NCBI GenBank assembly: GCA_022266195.1
Contig: WHVY01000001.1
Span: 2,542,001-2,606,000, forward strand
Length of the DNA stretch: 64,000 nucleotides
Origin: Tetranychus cinnabarinus
Taxonomy: Eukaryota; Arthropoda; Arachnida; Trombidiformes; Tetranychidae
Direction of reading: 5' to 3'
Positions 60,729 through 64,000 of this stretch are shown one piece after another. The translations under genes and the position numbers were made by a program. Positions within the stretch are counted from its first letter, which is position 1, and each line of letters opens with the position of its first letter. The notes beneath the pieces are model-generated. The model did no database searches. It had not been told where the DNA came from and saw nothing but the letters and a program-made list of their open reading frames with translations.

Positions 60729-61818
60729 TGCAATACTGCATGATATTTACTACTCTGTTACTAACCCGAACGCTTTTGCTTCTATTGATAAGTTATATCA
60801 AAGCGCTAAAGCAAAAGATAAAAGTATTACACGAGAAATCGTTAAAAATTGGTTGAAAAGTCAACTTACTTACACCTTACACAGGAAAAAGAGACAAAAT
60901 TTCCGGAGAAATCGTATAATCGTAACTACTATTGATGAACAGTGGGAAGCGGATTTAGTTGAAATGCAAGAATTTTCGAGACAAAATAAAGGAATAAGAT
61001 ACATTCTAACTGTTATCGACTGTTTCAGTAAATATGCTTGGGCACTACCTCTCAAAACTAAAGGAGCTGTGGATGTAACAAATGCCTTCAAAAAGTTATT
61101 CAAGGAACGTAAGCCTGAAATTTTGAGAACTGATAATGGCAAAGAATTTTTGAATACCCAAATGAAATCACTTTTAACTCAAAACGTGATCCGTCATTAT
61201 ACATCGAATAATCCGAAAGTTAAATGTGCTATAGTAGAAAGATTTAATAGAACTTTGAAAGAAAAAATGTTCAAATATTTCACAGCTAAAGGCACACGTC
61301 GTTTCATAGATATATTGGATGATCTTGTTAACTCTTATAATTCCGGTTATCATAGATCTATCAAAATGGCGCCCATAGATGTGAAAGAGAGCCAAACACG
61401 AAACGTATTCAGAAATCTTTATGGAGCTGATAATTTACTTGGCCTGGTAAAGAAAGAAAGTAATTCGAAAAGACCTCGGTTCTATATCGGTGAAGAAGTT
61501 AGAGTGAAATATGAGTTAGGAGTCTTTGACAAAGCCTTCTATCCAAACTGGTCTGAGCAAATTTATAATATTTATGCGATCGACCAATCCGGTGAGAGAA
61601 TCAGATATACACTCAAAGAATATGATGGTGAAAATATTATAAAAAGAAAATACTACGAGGACGAATTACAATCAATTCGAGAAACTATTCATCGTATCGA
61701 GAAAATACTTAAAAGGAAGATTACAAACGGTAAAACCAGTTATTTCGTAAAGTGGTTAGGATATCCAAGCAGATATAATTCATGGATACAAGTGGAGGAT
61801 ATCCAGAGACTAAGTTGA
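60673..61818 (+). CDS. Polinton retroviral-type integrase with chromodomain
   Basis: 381 residues from Met 60,673; an upstream in-frame Met at 60,619 overlaps the previous gene further. The rve catalytic core has Asp in WEADLVEM (about 95), Asp in RTDNGKEF (about 153) and Glu in AIVERFNRTL (about 188), a D,D-35-E spacing as in Polinton integrases. A C-terminal chromodomain follows at about 340-380 (IEKILKRK, YFVKWLGYPSRYNSWI), likely steering integration to marked chromatin. The frame is intact, unlike PolB. Confidence 0.92.
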   Translation: MEDRLSDSTGSPLEKENTDAILHDIYYSVTNPNAFASIDKLYQSAKAKDKSITREIVKNWLKSQLTYTLHRKKRQNFRRNRIIVTTIDEQWEADLVEMQEFSRQNKGIRYILTVIDCFSKYAWALPLKTKGAVDVTNAFKKLFKERKPEILRTDNGKEFLNTQMKSLLTQNVIRHYTSNNPKVKCAIVERFNRTLKEKMFKYFTAKGTRRFIDILDDLVNSYNSGYHRSIKMAPIDVKESQTRNVFRNLYGADNLLGLVKKESNSKRPRFYIGEEVRVKYELGVFDKAFYPNWSEQIYNIYAIDQSGERIRYTLKEYDGENIIKRKYYEDELQSIRETIHRIEKILKRKITNGKTSYFVKWLGYPSRYNSWIQVEDIQRLS

Positions 61819-62000
61819 AAGATGCTCAGTTCATTCTATTCATTTTTCAAGTTTTGACGCTATTTTCTGTTTCATTAATTTCACTAATTAATTTATCCTT
61901 GAATCTCGAGGAACAAAAACTTTGGATTGGACTACTATCAATGTCTCTAGGCTGTATGTTACCAGCCCCTCGACTAAATGTTAAACAAACATCTATATAA
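61782..62000 (+). CDS. Small membrane protein of the Polinton
   Basis: 72 residues (first Met 61,782, overlapping the integrase end by 37 bases). Two hydrophobic spans: ILFIFQVLTLFSVSLISLI and LWIGLLSMSLGCML, followed by a short PAPRL end. Small hydrophobic proteins with a Leu-Gly-x-x-Leu-Pro end occur at this place in other Polintons. A membrane or capsid role is possible, but not shown by the sequence. Confidence 0.5.
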   Translation: MDTSGGYPETKLKDAQFILFIFQVLTLFSVSLISLINLSLNLEEQKLWIGLLSMSLGCMLPAPRLNVKQTSI

Positions 62001-62003
62001 ATA
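61994..62003 (+). promoter_or_regulatory. TATA box of the capsid unit
   Basis: TCTATATAAATA; TATATAAA begins exactly 51 bp before the penton-like ATG at 62,045, the same distance as at the ATPase. Both genes start ATGTCTCA. Confidence 0.65.
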
Positions 62004-62044
62004 CTTCTAGAAACAAATAAAAGCTTTTTTTTATTCATCAAAAA

Positions 62045-62890
62045 ATGTCTCAGTCTTTTTATTTAGCCTTACCAAGCAATGTAAAAAGTTTGACTCATAA
62101 TACAATTGCTAGTTACAAAACATACCTGCCAAACACATTGAAGCTTGGTGAGAATTGGGAAGTTGGTCTTGCGGAGATAACTTATACGAAAAGTTGGCTT
62201 AATGTCAAAAGTAAACACAAATTCACTTTGGTATCAACAGAGGATCATACACTGTCTAAAGATATTCATATACGTGCAGATTATTACAATAGCATCGAAA
62301 GTTTATGTACAGAATTAAATTTAGTTCTGGAAAGTTTAACTGAAGCTTTTGGATACACAGCATCAGCACCAGCTCTTGAATGGTCACCATTAGCCCAAAG
62401 AGTTCTACAAAGAGCAGGTATGAGTGCACGAAAGCCTGGAACCCTTATGTTTGTTCATCTAGGTGCAGATTTAGAAGCTATGTTAGGATTTGACAATCCA
62501 TTGCCAAAATCTATCTTGAGAAACAAAACAAATAGTCAAAATCTGTTTGGGAAGTCATTAGAAAATACAAATGCTAGAGTTGCTGACAGACATTATGATT
62601 TGAAAGCTGGTATACATGCACTCATGGTTTATTCGGATATTGTTGAACCTTCTATAGTTGGAAACATGCAAGCTCAGCTACTAAGGTCATGCAGAATAGA
62701 CAGCAGTACTAAATATGGAGATGATACGAATATTATATTTGACAAACCTTATTACTTCCCTCTGATATGTAACGATATTAACTCGATATTAATTGATATA
62801 AAGGATGAAGTTGGTGAAAACATTCATTTCAATTTCGGTAGAGTTTTTGTAATTCTGCATTTCAGACAAAAATGGAGAGCTATTATTTAA
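62045..62890 (+). CDS. Penton-like (vertex) capsid protein of the Polinton
   Basis: 281 residues. The start (FYLALPSN...YKTYLPNTLKL...WEVGLAEITY) and the end (G-E-N-I-H-F-N-F-G-R-V-F-V-ILHF) match the conserved ends of the single-jelly-roll penton proteins in Polinton/adintovirus elements. The region between is strand-rich. It should form capsid vertices with the major capsid protein downstream. It has its own TATA box 51 bp upstream. Its last codons overlap the next start by 19 bases. No break is seen. Confidence 0.75.
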   Translation: MSQSFYLALPSNVKSLTHNTIASYKTYLPNTLKLGENWEVGLAEITYTKSWLNVKSKHKFTLVSTEDHTLSKDIHIRADYYNSIESLCTELNLVLESLTEAFGYTASAPALEWSPLAQRVLQRAGMSARKPGTLMFVHLGADLEAMLGFDNPLPKSILRNKTNSQNLFGKSLENTNARVADRHYDLKAGIHALMVYSDIVEPSIVGNMQAQLLRSCRIDSSTKYGDDTNIIFDKPYYFPLICNDINSILIDIKDEVGENIHFNFGRVFVILHFRQKWRAII

Positions 62891-63228
62891 GCCAGGCGGG
62901 TAATGGATTACCATTGCAAGCTTTCTCAGGTGTTAGATATCAAAAAGGTAATGGTTTCTTCGGAAGATTTTTCGTCTCAAAAATTTTACCTATTTTGAGA
63001 TATTTAGGAGGTCAAGCTAAGGAGACAGGAAGAGCTATTCTGGGTGATGTGAAATCATCAGCGATCAGTAGAGCCTCTGATACAATGCAGAAGATAGCAC
63101 AAGATACATTAAATGCTGTGAATTCAAAATCCTTTCAGGAAGGTGAAGGGAAGAAGGTTATAAAAAGAACCTTGAAACATAGAAAGAAGAGACGCTTGAA
63201 TCAAGCTCTTTATAATTTTCTACAATGA
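62872..63228 (+). CDS. Minor virion protein (putative pVI-like)
   Basis: 118 residues: an N-terminal G-x-G...F-x-G-x-R-Y-Q-K-G-N-G-F motif, a hydrophobic amphipathic stretch (FFVSKILPILRYLGGQAKE), and a basic tail (KRTLKHRKKRRL). Polintons carry such a Gly/basic minor protein between penton and major capsid genes. It has been compared with adenovirus minor proteins that bridge capsid and DNA or lyse membranes. It overlaps the penton gene by 19 bases and the capsid gene by 4 (ATGA). Confidence 0.6.
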   Translation: MESYYLSQAGNGLPLQAFSGVRYQKGNGFFGRFFVSKILPILRYLGGQAKETGRAILGDVKSSAISRASDTMQKIAQDTLNAVNSKSFQEGEGKKVIKRTLKHRKKRRLNQALYNFLQ

Positions 63229-64000
63229 CCGCCATCCATAAACTTTCTGCTGAAGCACTATTACCCGAATTGGATCTGTTCACAGTACCACCGACACAAA
63301 AATCAATTGAAAGAAGCTATGAAACTCAACATCGACCTATTTCTTCTATAGAGAATAATAGTTTCATTGAATTCCATATCCCTACTTCAAAAGATGAATA
63401 TATTCTGTTTCATGAATCTTATCTTTATTTTAAAATGAAGATTATTTTATCTAAAAAAGATGCAACTAAAAAAGAAGCGATAGCAATAAAAGCTGACGAC
63501 TGGGTAAACGTAAAACCAGCTAATAACCTATTGCATACAATGATAAAACAAATTGAATTGAAAATAGGAAACAAGGAAGTCACCTCAAATGCTGGTACAT
63601 ATGCTTATAGAGCATATCTTGAAAATCTTTTAGGATTTGGTGGTGATGCGAAAAACAGTCACTTAGGCTGTGCTTTATGGACCAATAATGTATAAGAAAG
63701 GAGGTATATTTCCAACCAAGTGCCGCAACAACGGATCAAAGTACAAGCAATGTTGTCGAGTTATATGGAAGGTTACACACTGATCTAACATTTCAAGGTA
63801 AAGCCCTGTTAGGCGGGTGTGATTTGATAGTTAAATTAATTCTCAATTCACCAGAATTCGTTTTTGAATGTACGGAAGATATGTCTGTGCAGATGAAATT
63901 AATGGATGCTAGTTTATTTATTCATAGGTTGCAAGCTAATCAGAAGCTTGTTGTAGCGCACAATAAAGCTTTAGCTAACGCACCAGCTAAATATCCTATA
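63225..64000 (+). CDS. Major capsid protein (double jelly-roll, F54H12.2-like), N-terminal part with a frameshift
   Basis: The first part (156 residues to a stop at 63,695) has the features of Polinton major capsid proteins annotated as F54H12.2-like in many invertebrates: a start with LPELDLFTVPPTQ, FIEFHIPTSKDEYI, then LHTMIKQIELKIGN and AYLENLLGF. After the stop the likeness resumes in another frame near 63,714 (ATTDQSTSNVVELYGRLHTD) and continues open to the window edge (FQGKALLGGCDLIVKLILN). One single-base change at about 63,690-63,713 therefore breaks the gene here. The adenovirus-hexon-like shell protein would be the main capsid subunit. The remaining part lies outside. The start overlaps the previous stop as ATGA. 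Confidence 0.8.

Noticed and set aside
1..64000. tRNA, rRNA or other structured RNA genes
   Set aside because: No sequence with the A/B box pattern and cloverleaf, nor rRNA-like conserved words, was recognised by reading; a tRNAscan run would settle it.

Overview
The window looks like nuclear DNA of an arthropod, most likely a chelicerate and probably a mite. The reasons are AT-rich intron-bearing host genes, an insect/mite-type gustatory receptor, a RIM/Fife-like synaptic gene, and arthropod-type mobile elements. The species call is inference; no marker gene fixes it.

Layout. (1) 573-28,134, minus strand: the first four recognisable coding exons of a RIM-family (Rim/Fife-like) active-zone protein with long introns; its 3' part (PDZ, C2) must lie beyond the left edge. 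The 15.8 kb intron between exons 2 and 3 holds a complete two-exon gustatory receptor gene (12,944-14,268, same strand). It also holds a 562-bp Tc1/mariner-type non-autonomous element (15,801-21,107) into which a Ty3/gypsy retrotransposon (15,885-20,623, two 429-bp LTRs, CATTGT target duplication) has jumped. (2) 29,551-29,825, plus strand: first exon of a secreted CUB-domain protein, divergent from the RIM gene. (3) 29.8-45.5 kb: gene-poor AT-rich DNA with repeats, a broken DUF4817-like transposase remnant and one weak candidate exon. (4) 45,559-55,294: a second Ty3/gypsy-type element with badly broken reading frames. (5) 55.9 kb to the right edge, plus strand: the left part of a Polinton/Maverick (adintovirus-like) element. 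It carries a broken protein-primed PolB, a NADAR-like protein, packaging ATPase, a pX-like protein, a protein of unknown function, integrase with chromodomain, a small membrane protein, penton-like protein, a minor virion protein, and a major capsid protein with one frameshift that runs off the edge.

Main unusual signals. The Polinton carries a divergent NADAR-family gene (the family that handles ADP-ribose and removes it from guanine) with its own TATA box and a 9-bp minisatellite leader. The Polinton structural genes overlap like a phage operon (TAATG, ATGA), and two TATATAAA boxes sit exactly 51 bp before the ATPase and penton starts, suggesting polycistronic units. Both LTR elements are studded with their own short palindrome. 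Element 1 has GAGNNCTC, as a 14-bp array in the LTR and as 13-bp-spaced pairs in coding sequence. Element 2 has AGAAGTC-N-GACTTCT, about 26 times over 9.7 kb. These palindromes fall in different codon frames and are rare outside, so they look like protein-binding or RNA-hairpin sites rather than protein-coding constraint. Element 2 also shows many single-base length differences between its LTRs, so part of its decay may be consensus error.
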